Shown: positions 11,344-22,905 of the stretch, in pieces
Layout: every line of letters starts with the position of its first letter
How positions within the stretch are numbered: position 1 is the first letter of the stretch
Assembly (NCBI GenBank): GCA_037043455.1
Contig: JAWPHD010000006.1
Coordinates: 248,001-312,000 of the forward strand
Source of the DNA: Cyrtodaria siliqua
Lineage: Eukaryota; Mollusca; Bivalvia; Adapedonta; Hiatellidae
Reading direction: 5' to 3'
DNA: 64,000 nt
Notes under the pieces: model-generated
The model's input: the letters and a program-made list of their open reading frames with translations, nothing else
Database searches by the model: none
What the model was told of the DNA's origin: nothing
Translations under genes and position numbers: made by a program

Positions 11344-11880
11344 ACATCATTCACAGAACGCAGTCAACCAAATCACGCATTCAAAACAAAACAAGTTAAA
11401 CAATTACAAGGAAAAATAGAATTAACGTATGCGACATCTCACACATAAAACATGTAGAAAACGGGGTTGTCGCTTTGGAACGGTCAGTGACTAAAAGGCA
11501 GATGAGGATCTGGTCTAGCCTGCATCAAACCTCACTCTTACAATATTATCATTCCAATTAAAGGCAAACGTGTAAAGAAAGAAATTCCTGCCAGGCTATA
11601 TCTAATATTTGCATTTTATTGTTGTTTTACTTTAATTAGGCCCGACTACACGCGTTAATCAAAACGTGTACGATGTGGGAGAAAACCGGAGAATTAATGT
11701 GTCTCATTGAGCGAGAACCGTACCCTCTGACATACTCCATTTAATCTCGAATTCAATTGGGGCATGCTAGGGGTACGATAGATGAGAAGCGAGCACGCTT
11801 CTGTGTTCGCCACGGTGCTGGACACTTACCAACGATACCGAATGTAGTGAAATGTTTCAGATAACATCAACTTCAAAATA
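11344..11880 (-). repeat. Dispersed repeat R1, copy 2
   Basis: Direct-orientation copy of 1-700, sharing for example CGCAGTCAACCAAA, AAGAAATTCCTGCCAGGC, CACGCGTTA and GGTACGATAGATGAG. Substitutions and small indels are spread evenly, which indicates old copies rather than a recent duplication. Confidence 0.8.
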
Positions 11881-12059
11881 GGCAGATTTAATTTGGAAAT
11901 GTTAATTATATTAAAGAATTAATCAATTCCCGTTACCTTGTGATCTTCCTCTGGTTTCGATTTATTCCAAAATCATAAATATGTTCCGCATGAGTTGCAA
12001 TAAAATACACAACACAAATTGTGATAAAGACCTGGAACGCTCAGCAGGCTTTACGGCCT

Positions 12060-12480
12060 TATGGATAGCATATGGCATTTCAAACGTTGCATTATTCGAT
12101 GTTTTTATATTTATATTCAATATGGTTTCATTTATATTGTATATCTTCTTATTTGTATTATATAATTGTCAATTTGAATTGTATATTTTTCATTTGTATT
12201 CTATAATTGTCAATTTGTATTGTATATTTTTCATTTGTATTCAATAATTGTCAATTTGTGTATTGTATATTTTTCATTTGTATTCTGTAATTGTCTATTT
12301 GTATTGTATATTTTGCATTTATATTGTAAAAATTATCATTTATATTCTATCTGTTATATTTGTGTTCTATAATTTCTACATTTGTATTCGATATAACTTG
12401 AATCACGGTTTTTTTTTTATTTACTTTGTAACGAAGAATTTCATTGGACAATGCAAACCGTCATTGCCGCGCCCTGTAAA
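12060..12480 (+). repeat. AT-rich minisatellite element, copy 1
   Basis: The core is an imperfect ~44-bp repeat of the type TTTTTCATTTGTATTCTATAA plus TTGTCAATTTGTATTG. It is bordered on the left by GGCATTTCAAACGTTGCATT and on the right by sequence ending GCGCCCTGTAAACTGTC. The same flanks and core occur inverted at 20455-20910, so the minisatellite belongs to a defined dispersed element. Leu/Ile/Tyr-rich ORFs over it are compositional. Confidence 0.8.
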
Positions 12481-13180
12481 CTGTCAGAAATCTCTTTTTT
12501 TTTTGGATGGGTACGCAATCATCTCATAGCTTCTAAGGTTTAACGATTGGGGAGTGGGCTTGGGTTGTGATGGGCTAATCTTAACGAGAGCGGGGCGAAT
12601 AGTTTTATGTAGGTATTACATACATTTGTTTATTCCCAATTTGTTTATAACCCAATTAACTTGCATAAATATGGCGAAGGGCCTACAACGGGAGAGCTAT
12701 TAGTAGCACTTTTGAAGGGCAGTTTTCGTTCTGAAGCCCTCATCTGTCTTTGTATGCACCACACTTGTAGCCAACTGGTTGCGCTCAATGATTGTTCTCA
12801 TTTGTCATGATTTATGGCTTGATTGGCTATAATATTGTCTGCTAAGTCACTCATTTTTTTAGGTTTCACGATACGTTTATATATTTTGTCTGACCGGTGT
12901 CAATAATTTGTGTGGAGGCATAGCCGGCACTAACCCCTCAACCATTTTGTAAAAGAAAACAGTCTGCTGATTGATCTTCGTTGTTGCAGAGATGGCAGTT
13001 CAAGTAGTCTCAGCATGTCTGTCTCGCAGCCCTCTTCTCTTGTCTTATAGTCGCTGTTGCCCGCTCAAACCTGTCAATGTCCCTTGTTGGTAAGGGTATA
13101 TATCTGATAAAGGGCTCTCTCACATAAGGTACATATGGTAGCCTAGGTATACATATAAAAACTTAAAGGAAGTAAAGGTA
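12481..13180. other. No gene recognised
   Basis: I find no recognisable coding region or repeat family here. Confidence 0.4.
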
Positions 13181-13184
13181 GCTC

Positions 13185-13300
13185 AGAGCGGATCAGTGGT
13201 TTTGGAAATGAACTGCGAACCCAGGGGTCGCAAGTTCCATCCCCGACTCCTCAATCCAGGGACATATACAAACGTTTACAAACGTCCCTGATCAAACAAA
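13185..13300 (+). mobile_element. tRNA-like SINE head fragment
   Basis: A-box-like GGTAGCTCAGAGCGGATCAG and B-box-like GTCGCAAGTTCCATCCC lie at tRNA-like spacing. A short inverted repeat (CAGGGAC...GTCCCTG) follows. No cloverleaf can be completed, so a decayed SINE head is favoured over a tRNA gene. Confidence 0.4.
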
Positions 13301-13984
13301 CAAAAAATACTAATAATAATTAGTCTTTTGGATGAGACTTTCAAATAAATCGAGGTTACATGTATGACAGTATCGGTGCGGGCATGTAAAACAACCACCA
13401 TTCTCCAAACTATTCTCAGACTTGAGCTCAAGTACTGAAAATTCGTTCGAAAATATTTCCATGACCTGTAAAGATAAACAATCGTAAGAAATTGCTATTT
13501 ATTAGTATGCATCATATTTATACATAGCAGCTTGTTATGAACGTTTATTATGTAAACTTATAGAAATATTTGTGATTGAAATTTGCATACTTGAGTTTAA
13601 GTCTAAGAATATTCTCAAGAATAGTTGGTGAATTCAAGGTAGGAGAGCTTCAGAGCGCCTTCTGAAGTTTATCTCTGCACTATCCTCCATAAATCTAAAA
13701 TGACTGTTCCAGAGGCCTGTAGGAAACAAGAGTTACAAGATCCGTTGATATATAAACTTACCTACACACACGCTCAGTGGTCTAGGGCGTTTTATTTACA
13801 ATTCTAGAAAAAATTGTCATCTACCATCAAAATTTGAAAATCAGTGGGTAATTCTATGTAAAATCAATTTTTTTTTTACAATTTGTGTGAGTCAAATGAG
13901 AAATGAATGAGTATTTTACTCGCGATGCAGAGGTTAATAAAACACTGGAAGTTAATCTTCTTCTATTACATGCTTTATGTATCT

Positions 13985-14735
13985 GTATCTGTATGGAATG
14001 CGGGTTGGGACATGCTAATTGTCATTTGCTATTTGCACTTGCTGATTGCCATTTGCTATTTGCCACTTGCTGATTGCCAAAGCGACATGAAAAGCCAATT
14101 TCACAAATAAAATTTATTTAATTATAAATTATTTCTTTCAAAAGTCACAATTTCACTTCATCAAATGAAATCGCCAATAATGTATCACCAATAATATATA
14201 ATTTAGGTCCAGGATGATCCCGGATCCCTGGGTTTATCACAGGCAAAATAGCAAATGGCAAATAGCAATTGGCAAATGGCAATTAGCAAATAGCAAATGG
14301 CAATTGGCCAATGGCAAATAGTAAATAGAAATTGGCAAATGACAATTAGCAAATAGCAAATTGCCATATCCTATTACTCATGAATTATTATCACAGGAAA
14401 TCGAAAGTATATACATATACACACGTTTTACAATAGTTCTATTTAAAACACGCTGATAAAATGAATCTTACAATATAAAAGATAAAGCGACATGAAAAGC
14501 CAATTTCACAAATACCATATCAAAATTTCTTTATTTATAAATTATTTCTTTCAGAAGGTACTATTTGCAAATAGCAAATGGCAATTAGCAACTGGCAAAT
14601 AGCAAATGGCAAATAGCAAATGGCAATTGACAAATAGCAAATACCAACCCGCATTCCTTACTACAAATGGCAATTGGCAAATTGCAATTAGCAAATGGCA
14701 ATTAGCATGTCCCAATCCGCATTCCATAGTATCTA
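13985..14735. mobile_element. Foldback element built from GCAAATGGCAATT-type repeats
   Basis: The left end (GGAATGCGGGTTGGGACATG, CTAATTG) is repeated inversely at 14697-14730 as CAATTAGCATGTCCCAATCC and GCATTCC. Between the ends are runs of a degenerate ~20-bp unit alternating GCAAATGGCAAT and TAGCAAATA. A block AGCGACATGAAAAGCC followed by AATTTCACAAATA occurs directly at about 14080 and 14487. No target duplication is obvious. The unit composition could form extended secondary structure. Confidence 0.7.
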
Positions 14736-15059
14736 TATAGACACTTGACGATCATTACGCGGTTGGTTGCTATATTGGGCTCGGACAATGGATTTTACCT
14801 TTCATGTTTTAATTTTCTTTGAGCAACTTTTCTATATGTGACCAATAATGAGCAGTAATTTTGGTAGACCTTAACATTTGGAATTAATTTTTGTGCACTT
14901 GCCATATCGAATTTATTAAATACGTCATAGACATAAAATACATTTACGTCTGAATACGTCATATTTTTTAATTTAATAGCTATTAAGAAGACTTCTATGC
15001 TTTCTTCCAAAGACTCCAAGATTGCTAACAGTATGTGAAGAGTAAGAAGCCTTTGCCAA

Positions 15060-15185
15060 TTTTAATGACATTGAATACTGTCAAGACGCATTAAAAGGTG
15101 CTGTGAACACATTGGCATATACTGAATCTCATCCATCGTTTCAAGAACATTCCACATTAGATTTGTTACAATCAATTTAAAATAT
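15060..15185 (+). pseudogene. Coding-like remnant upstream of transposase
   Basis: One frame reads EYCQDALKGAVNTLAYTES then SFQEHSTLDLLQSI and stops. It is coding-like in composition and lies just upstream of the integrase-fold pseudogene. It may be an upstream exon or N-terminal domain of that gene. The link is by position only. Confidence 0.3.
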
Positions 15186-15299
15186 TTTAGAATGTTTTAC
15201 AGTTTTAAAGAAAACCTGGGATAACATCCATATCCCCTTTATTTCTAGTAGCGTTACAGCTGTTGTAATAGGGGCTGGCGAGCTACCGAGATCAGGACA

Positions 15300-16260
15300 T
15301 TTAAGTAGACCTAGATCATACATATAGCCTATTTATTGAAACATGGTTTCAAGTTACCCAAATAGCAAAAACAATTTTGGTGAACAGAACACCTTTATGG
15401 ATGAGATTTAAGCAGGAAGAATTTAATTTTAACAGTTACACAGATATCAGTGATGAAGAGTTAATGACCATCATGGAAACCATACATCAGCATCACCCGC
15501 ATACTGGAGTTTCCTTAATGATAGGACATTTACGGTCTCATGGCATTATTGTCCAGCAAAGAAGAGTTCGGACCATTTTAAGAACTATTGATCCTGCAAA
15601 TTCAGCACTAAGGTTGGGTTTAGTTACATTACAGTGTTCCCAGTCCAAATTCACTATGGCACATCGATGGCCATCATAAACTCATAAGATGGAAAATTGT
15701 TCATCAAGAGTGAGAGGAGATAAAGGATCTGAAAATGTTTGCGTTGCAAGGTATATGGAACAACAACGGAGACCAAACCGTGGCAACTTTATTTCTGAAA
15801 GATCAGTCCATAATTGTCGCATCGAGCTATTGTGGCGCGATGTATTTTATTCTGTGATTCAAACATTCTACTCTTTGTTTTATTACCTTGAGTGTATAGA
15901 TGAGTTGAATATTGACAATGACATAGACATCTTTTGCTTTCATTATGTATTTATACCTCGGATTAATGCTGCCCTAACTGTATTCCAACAGGCTTATAAT
16001 AACCATAACATGCGTACTGAGCACAACTGGAGTCCATATAAGATGTGGATTAATGGAATGATTTGTAGGGATAGGCAAAATTCTGTGACAAATTACATGC
16101 ATGACACGAATAATGAAATACAACTCTTCAATGTGGATTTAAAAACATATGGATTATGGAATGGATCCTAATGAAGCTTCAGAAGTTGAATCATCTGATG
16201 AGGAAACACCTGTAGAAACAAATGTCACGCCTTCCTTGTCATCGGACACAGTTGACAGAT
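15300..16260 (+). pseudogene. Integrase-fold (rve/DDE) transposase, internally deleted
   Basis: The intact protein would be a cut-and-paste transposase or integrase-like enzyme. A helix-turn-helix remnant (LLKHGFKLPK) precedes DISDEELMTIMETI and the conserved HTGVSLMIGHLRSHGI and VQQRRVRTIL. After a frameshift WHIDGHHKLIRWKIV gives the first catalytic Asp (codon at 15666). RVRGDKGSENV gives the second (near 15717) and RIELLWRDVFYS the Glu (near 15825). Only about 15 codons separate the two Asp instead of the usual ~60, so an internal deletion fell between KIVH and SRVRGDKG. The C-terminal part (FCFHYVFIPRINAAL, TEHNWSPYKMWINGM) is well kept. This layout matches integrase-core proteins widespread in fish and molluscs, possibly IS3EU-like. 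It is inactive here. Confidence 0.75.
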
Positions 16261-16283
16261 TAACATTAGTTGACCCACTTGAT

Positions 16284-16557
16284 ATCCGGATCTGAAGTTA
16301 TAAGACTGTATCATACTGCGATGTTTAGTGAAATCCAGGTCTGGGGTTATAAGACTGTATCATACTGCGATGTTTAGTGAAAGCCGGGTCTGGGATTATA
16401 AGACTGTATCATACTGCGATGTTTAGAGAAAGTCGGGTCTGGAGTTATTAGACTGTATCATACTGCGATGTTTAGTGAAAGCCGTGTCTGGGGTTATAAG
16501 ACTGTATCAACCTGCGATGTTTAGTGAAAGCCGGGTCTGGGATTATAAGACTGTATC
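16284..16557 (+). repeat. 49-bp tandem repeat, about 5.5 units
   Basis: The unit begins CCGGGTCTGGGGTTATAAGA and continues CTGTATCATACTGCGATG then TTTAGTGAAAG, with a period of 49 bp. It starts about 25 bp beyond the decayed C-terminus of the integrase-fold transposase. It could therefore be subterminal repeat DNA of that element. Confidence 0.9.
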
Positions 16558-16794
16558 AGTGTCCATATATACTCCCCAGTATAAAATGTTAAGAGCAGAG
16601 GTTTTATTTTACGCAAAAAAATTTACAAAAGATTTAACTGTATAAATTTTATAAAACCCATTATCTCTCTTTAAATATTAACACCAATGGACATGAACTT
16701 TATAGTAAGAGTTGATTTAAACTAGATGGGTGCTCTCTGGAGCACGTGTGTCGTCTTCTGGGGCCTTGTCAATTAAAATATAAATTTAAAAAAT

Positions 16795-17402
16795 GTGACC
16801 TTCAGTGTGACCATGACCTTTATATTTTAGTATGGTCAAGTAGATGTTGTAATAATGAGTATACATTGAAAGTTTGATGAAGAAATATAAAGAAATGAGA
16901 AAGTTATAGCCAATGTCAAGTTTTCATGAAAAAAAAGAAGTATTTAAAACATATAATGACCTTCATTGTGACCTTGACCTTTATATTTTAGTATGGTCAT
17001 GTGGATGTTGTCATGGTGAGTATATATTGAAAGTCTGATGCAGAAATGAGAAAGTATAAGCCAACGTTAAGTTTTCGCGAAGAAAAAATGACTATTTAAC
17101 CCATATATTGACCTTCAGTGTGACCTTGACCTTTATATTTTAGTATGGTCATGTGGATGTTGTCATGATGGCTATACATTGAAAGTTTGATGAAGAAATA
17201 TCAAGAAATGAGAAAGTTATAGCCAATGTTAAGTTTTCGTGAGAAAAAAAAAGAAGAGTATTTAACCCATATAATGACCTTCAGTGTGACCTTGACCTTT
17301 ATATTTTAGTATGGTCATGTGGATGTTGTCATGATGAGTATATATTGAAAGTTTGATGAAGAAATATAAAGAAATGAGAAAGTTATAGCCAATGTTAAGT
17401 TT
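16795..17402 (+). repeat. ~155-bp tandem repeat with TGACCTTGACC motif, 4 units
   Basis: Four units begin near 16797, 16961, 17108 and 17275. Each holds CAGTGTGACCTTGACCTTTA, TATGGTCATGTGGATGTTG and GAAATGAGAAAGTTATAGCC. The TGACCTTGACC motif is common in molluscan repeats and resembles nuclear-receptor half-sites, but nothing here shows regulatory use. Confidence 0.85.
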
Positions 17403-17984
17403 TTGTGTTGTGACAGACGGACGGATTGACGACAAAGTGATCCCTATGTCTCGCTTTTCCTTCGAAAAGGCGACACAAAATGTCAATGAAGAAGTTAAGT
17501 TAAATCTTTACTCCAATCACGGGGCACTATGTATATTCTTATGTTCGTGGTATGAAACGAAAAAGAGCGAAACAACTTGGTGCGAAATGATGAATCTACT
17601 AGGCTTAATGATTTGAACAGCAAACATAGTTGTAAATATGTAAAGCAGTTTCATAGACCAGGCTTTTCTGAACCAGTTCAAACTGATAAACTTACCAATA
17701 AACTGATTCAAATCTCCTGGAAATATATTACACATACATCTAACTAATTACATCTATCGGCAAAAAACAAAATGGCTTTGATTATGCGCAGAAAGCAATG
17801 ACGTCATGCGCATATAAAAAAAACTCACGGGCAAAACAGAATGGAATAGAATAAAAAAAACACGGTACTTTAGACTCTCCCATTTCGTACAACGATAATG
17901 GTAGAGTAAGCCGCATATGCGCACCGGTGTTAAAAAATGACGATCCACTGACAATTAATCCCACTCATGTAATGTTGTTTTTTG

Positions 17985-18217
17985 TATGGTATTTTACGTC
18001 ATTTTCAACACATGTAAGGTTATATATGACGGTCGATTTGTTTGTGGTGGAGGCAGACCACCCACTTTTCCTGGGTAGAACCAGTACTGTACACCTCCCG
18101 CCATCCGTAAGAATCGACACTTCCTCAGCTCCCAGTGGGATTCGAACCTGCAGCGGTAAGAGACGAAGGTTTACAACGCAACGTCGTTAACCATTCGGCC
18201 ACGGAGACGCTCTCACG
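17985..18217 (-). mobile_element. tRNA-derived SINE family 1, near full length
   Basis: On the minus strand the head is GTGGCCGAATGGTTAACGAC (A box) and GCAGGTTCGAATCCCACTGG (B box), resembling a class II tRNA. The core GTGTCGATTCTTACGGATGG then CGGGAGGTGTACAGTACTGG follows. The tail is CGACCGTCATATATAACC then TTACATGTGTTG. The same three blocks recur in other copies. It may correspond to a described molluscan V-SINE such as RUDI, a recollection rather than a tested match. Confidence 0.85.
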
Positions 18218-18220
18218 TAA

Positions 18221-18363
18221 TGGTACTGTACACCTCCCGCCATCCGTAAGAATCGACACTTCCTCACTTCCTCAGCTCCCAGTGGGATTCGAACCCGCAG
18301 CGGTGAGAGGCGAAGGTTTACAACGCAACGTCTTAACCATTCGGCCACAGAGACGCTCTCACG
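18221..18363 (-). mobile_element. Second, tail-less copy of SINE family 1 in tandem
   Basis: This repeats the head and core of the adjacent SINE (GTGGCCGAATGGTTAAGACG, GCGGGTTCGAATCCCACTGG) with few differences, but has no 3' tail. It abuts the 5' end of the first copy, so the pair forms a head-to-tail dimer. One internal 8-bp block (CTTCCTCA) is duplicated relative to its neighbour. Confidence 0.85.
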
Positions 18364-18469
18364 CAATGGACTCCAACCAATTCGTACCCAAAAGAAACAG
18401 CGATTTCAACAAACACAAACTTTTTTTTTGCGTGTTCCTTTATATTTTGTTTTACAAAACCTAGCTTTC

Positions 18470-18640
18470 TTAATTATTTTTTTCTACATTTATTAAATTC
18501 CAGGACAATTTGCACAAATTCAAGGAGTTTTTTTGAAACTCTAGAACTTTTCCATGATAAAAACTACCAAAACAGATTTCCATGAGTTTTCCAGGTCAAA
18601 GGCCAAATTTCATGACTTTTCCAGACCTGTGCGAACCCTG
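18470..18640 (+). mobile_element. MITE-like fragment
   Basis: Contains CATGACTTTTCCAGACCTGT ending in GCGAACCCTG. A related block TCCATGAGTTTTCCAGGTC lies nearby. This layout is typical of hAT-type MITE ends that begin CAGGGTTC on the other strand. The partner end is not visible. Confidence 0.45.
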
Positions 18641-18955
18641 TGCTCGAGGACATGGAATGGAAAAGCCTAGAGACCCGCCACCACAACATCCGCCTGACCA
18701 TGATGTTCAGAATAACTCATGGACAAGTAGACATCAACAAGGACATCTACCTACAAGCAAATGACAGATGGACACGTGGTCAGGTTTGTCTCTTCCAAGA
18801 AAGAATCAGCAACCGGGGACTCAACAACTCTTTCTTCCCCATTCCATCAGACTGGAATGCCCAAGCTACAGAGACCATCTCCTGCAGCTCACTGGATACA
18901 TTCAGGCATTTCTTGCCGTCAGCATGTATCCCCGGAGTGATGCCCATGTAGAGTT
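18640..18955 (+). pseudogene. Non-LTR retrotransposon RT C-terminal fragment
   Basis: One frame gives LEDMEWKSLETRHHNIRLTM, then HGQVDINKDIYLQANDRWTR, NNSFFPIPSDWNAQ and SLDTFRHFL. This order (L.W..L..RR...RL.M, then SFFPRTI.DWN.LP, then S.D.FR..L) marks the extreme C-terminus of CR1/Jockey-type reverse transcriptases. The rest of the element is absent, as expected for a strongly truncated copy. Confidence 0.75.
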
Positions 18956-19084
18956 CCAGCCCTGTTTATAGTTTTAATTTGGTTCAGCCGACTACAAGAC
19001 ATCCCAACGAACAAGCAGCTGGAACGACGACAACACGATCCACAGCATGATGACCAAGAGCAAGGTTGTGTAGACCGCCTGGGC

Positions 19085-20240
19085 ATGATGACCGAGTAAG
19101 GCCTTGAGTGCCACCCGTATCACTGGTGGCACGACCCAGTGTAAGGTTTTGCCGCCTGCCTGGGGGCACCTGTGGCCTAGGGCACAGTTATGTAGCTAGT
19201 GATGAATCGATTAATCGATTGTAACCGATGATCGGCTACTTGGGCATTCGATTAAGATAATCAATTATGAAAGTCTACAATCGATTATTCGGAAATGTGT
19301 ATAAAATTATATTTGGAAATGAAAATAAACAAAATTCTATTGAATTTAAAATTATCTGTTGAATCATGCTCATTAACTTTAGCGTAGGATAAACAATAAA
19401 CTAATGCATTACATAAATGAGCGATAAAAAAAAAAAGTTGTTTATTACCAAGAAATACTGTTATAATTTTCTGAAATACAGCTGTATTAATTCTTACTAT
19501 TGGCAAACAGATTATAACCGATCATAAGTTGGTTGTATCCAACAGATTATAACCAATGCTCGATTGTGAATTATAACCGATTGCCGATAACCGATATGTT
19601 GCCAATCCTGGTACCGCACGATTTTAGTGCCGCCCGGGCGGGTCACTGTGGCACGACCCAGTCTAAGGTATTGCCGCCTGCCTGAGGTCACCGGTGGCCT
19701 AGGGCACGGTTATGTAACCAACCCTGGTACCGCATTATGTTGACATCGCCCAACGAGGGCAGTTGCAGCATGGTGACCCAAAGCAAGGCTTATAGTCTGC
19801 TGAGTCAACGATGGTATAATGACCCAGAGGGGCAGTACGACTCATAGCATGGTGACCCAAAAGAAGGCTTGTAGTCCGCTGGGTCACCGATGGTATAATG
19901 ACCTAGAGCAAGGTATGTTGCCCGCCTGGATCACTGGTGACATTTAGTGCATAAAATACACGTCTACGAACGGCAAGACGATTTTTTGATATATGCCATC
20001 CTCCGACTAGGGTACACCTATAAACGTTCGTATGTAAAAAAAGCACCTAAAGACGTAAATAAATGAGACTATGGTGACAATATGACCGAGCAAGGCATTG
20101 AGTGCCACCCGTGTCACTGGTGGCATGACCCAGTGTAAGGTATTGCCGCCTGCCTGTGGTGGCCTAGGGCAACCATGAAACTGCATCCGGACTGCAGGAG
20201 GCACAGAGCACGGTTTGTAACTGGCCTGGTAGTGCAAAAA
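19085..20240. repeat. GC-richer repeat block, three diverged copies around a 19.2-19.6 kb insert
   Basis: The block GGCACGACCCAGTGTAAGGT then TTGCCGCCTGCCTG and GTGGCCTAGGGCAC occurs near 19125, 19645 and 20120 in the same orientation. A related unit (CATGGTGACCCAAAGCAAGG, then GTATAATGACCCAGAG) occurs twice at 19785-19905. Between the first two copies, 19200-19605 is an AT-rich insert with repeated ATCGATTAATCGATTG and ATAACCGAT-like motifs at both ends, resembling a hAT-type non-autonomous element. Origin of the array is not recognised. Confidence 0.65.
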
Positions 20241-20454
20241 CACGTCTGCGAACGATGTGATGTTTTTTGTATTGCCTATTGGCATCGTCCTGCGACAAAG
20301 CAACAACTAATAATGTCAGAATCATAAAAAAATCACAACCCAAATCACTTCCGCAATATTTCAATTTATTCCCGTTCAACTAAAAGGTATGAGACACTTT
20401 CGTGACCATCAAAAATGTTTTTATTTCTTACCTTAGCGTGAAGTCGCGTTAACA

Positions 20455-20910
20455 TGTGACTGTTTACAGGGCGCGGCCATATTGAATTTGAAATTGGGAA
20501 TTAGAACAATTCCCAATTTCAAATTGTCCAATGAAATCCTCCGTAACAAGTAAATAAACAAATCCCGTGGTTCAAATTATATCGAATATAAATGAAATCG
20601 GTTTTGAATACAAATATATGTAGGATAGAATAGTAATGAAAAACTATAGAACACACTTTTTTTTTTACATACAAATGTAGAATTTATATAACACAAATGT
20701 AACAGATAGAATATAAATGACAAATAGACAATTATCGAATGCAAATGAAATATATGCAATACAAATTGACAATTATAGAATACAAATGAAAAATATACAA
20801 TAAAAATTGACAATTATAGAATACAAATGAGAAAATATACAATATAAATGAAACCATATTGAATATAAATATAAAAATATCGAATAATGCAACGTTTGAC
20901 ATGCCATAGT
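20455..20910 (-). repeat. AT-rich minisatellite element, copy 2 (inverted)
   Basis: The minus strand repeats the core and flanks of 12060-12480, including ATGCCATGTCAAACG-like sequence at one end and GGCCGCGCCCTGTAAACAGTC at the other. A short palindrome (TTGAAATTGGGAATT...AATTCCCAATTTCAA) lies at 20487-20530. Confidence 0.8.
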
Positions 20911-21527
20911 AGAATTAATCTAATTTATGTGCACACAACCTTTCTATTTTCCTGTCTGGCAGAACCAAATTGACAGGAAAGTGTAAATAAAACTAAATCC
21001 TATACAAGTCTCATTACTCAATGTTATGTAATAATTGCGTCCTTTAAATGTTTCTAAATCGTGTCCGTGTATGAATTTTTAAGAGACTGATATTGAACGA
21101 AAACATGTTATGATATCAATTAAAATCATTCATCAATGGCAGTTTTATATCGAAGAATTGTGTACAACTAAACATAAAAATGACGAACAAGCTTAAAAAT
21201 ATGTAGGCAATGTTTTCCCCCGCATCCTTCATTAAAATATTGAAAATGTTGACAAAATCACGTTCGTATATTGAAGAGACTAATTTTGTCGATTATTTGG
21301 GATTAGTTTTCGTTGATACGGTTGGCATACCTGACTGTGATGCAATCATATGTATGTATTTCTACTAAGAATAAATACAGATTTGTTTTTGTTCGTCTAC
21401 ATATGTGTTAGCACGACGAAAGCATGTTTCTTTACATATTTTCAAAATGTTTTATTTTATTTACACTGTCCTGTCCTGGACGCTGAAGACATAATAACCA
21501 GGTTATGTACATATAAAATCGAGTTCT

Positions 21528-21945
21528 CCGGGTAAGCTTTTTTGTTTCATGAACATGTTTATGTTTTTTTAAATCGAAATCAATACACGACAATATATAT
21601 TTACAATTCATACATTGCAATATCTGTGAAAAGCGAGAATAAGATTTTATTTGATGACGTAGTTTACTTTGAAAGGTAAATTAATCCACAGGTAAATGCA
21701 TTGATCAATTATCTGACAATAGTTGTGCAGCTATACAATTCAGATTTACCTCACTTCCTCGTGCAGTCACTCAGTGGTAAAAGTAGTATCTACGTCATGC
21801 AAATAGTACTTATTTTTACATACAACTTAGTAGCGGTTTTAAATATATGTTTCTCCCCGGGACTATCAAGAAATGTTCATATGATGTTTAAGAGTTAAAT
21901 TTGTTAATTTATAGTACTACAAAAAGGGTGACCATTCACCTTTAA
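21528..21945 (+). repeat. ~415-bp dispersed repeat R2, copy 1
   Basis: Direct-orientation match to 57655-58075, sharing TTCATGAACATGTTTAT, AATCGAAATCAATACAC, TTATTTGATGACGTAG, AGTTGTGCAGCT and CAAGAAATGTTCATATG. No coding potential or terminal repeats were found. Confidence 0.85.
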
Positions 21946-22209
21946 TGTAACCGGTGGGCCATATTTCCAACTGACCGTTCCTGTCGGTTACCCAGTTTTC
22001 ACCACTATTTGCGCTGTGCATTGCCGTTTCATTGTATATTTCATTTACTATTTGTTAATGGTAAAGTGCGGATCTACGGTGCCATTGCGTTTGGGTGCTG
22101 TGATTTCGACAATTTTTCTCATTTTTGAGACCTAGTCCTTAAATCACAAATACATTGTTTGAGGTGGTGGTTTGCATAATAAAAAACTACACAGTACACA
22201 CGATGTCAA

Positions 22210-22905
22210 TAATTATCTAAAACTGCCAAACATAACAATACTTCTACAATAATTACATGATGATTGTGTTTTCAGCCATTTAATTTTTTTTAAAGAAGTA
22301 CATTCTCTAATATATGAAGGAATGCTATTCCACACAATTGTTCCAGAGTATGACATACTCCCTTTAAATAGTTCTTTGTTTGGTCTTGGAGTTATATAAT
22401 TTAATTCGTAAGCAGATCGTAGATTTCTTTGCGAGATAACAGTAGGATGAAACATATCACACATATATGAAGGGACTGCATGTTTGATACTCTATACATA
22501 CATTTTGCCTTTTGGAGAAATATCCTTTGCTCGATATTAAGGGAATTAATGATAACCAGTGCTTCATTTAGTGTGGTATATTGGTCGCCTAACATAATAT
22601 CACATGCTCTCCTCTTCAAACGTAATAACAGTTGTATGTTAGCTTTCTTTGTATTTCACCATATTATATTACAGTAATCTAGATGAGGTTGAACATATGC
22701 CTTATAAAATATTATCTGGTAATTTAAAGGAATATATGATTTTATTCTTGACAGTAGCCAGATGTTGGTTGATATTTTCTTACGAATATACATGATGTGA
22801 TTATCCCACTTCAAGTGTTCATCTATATGCATTCCCAGAATTGTATCACCTGTTGAAAAATAGAACCAAAGTATGCGACATGACACACATACAAGTGTTG
22901 AAAAC
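22210..22905 (-). pseudogene. Non-LTR retrotransposon RT C-terminal fragment (minus)
   Basis: Three minus-strand frames line up as one RT C-terminus. They are LGMHIDEHLKWDNHI and SYIPLNYQIIFYKAYVQPH followed by LDYCNIIW, then RRACDIMLGDQYTTLNEAL with SLNIEQRIFLQKAKCMYRVS, then MFHPTVISQRNLRSAYE, YITPRPNKELFKGSMSY and GTIVWNSIP. LGxxID..L.W..HI followed by a QPH..YC..IW motif is typical of Jockey/CR1-group LINEs. Frameshifts separate the parts. The RT active-site region is missing, so this is a truncated dead copy in inverse orientation to the LINE at 26.6 kb. Confidence 0.8.

Noticed and set aside
16797..17402. Nuclear-receptor enhancer cluster (repeated TGACCTTGACC)
   Set aside because: The motif is part of a tandem repeat common in molluscs. 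Nothing here ties it to a promoter or gene.
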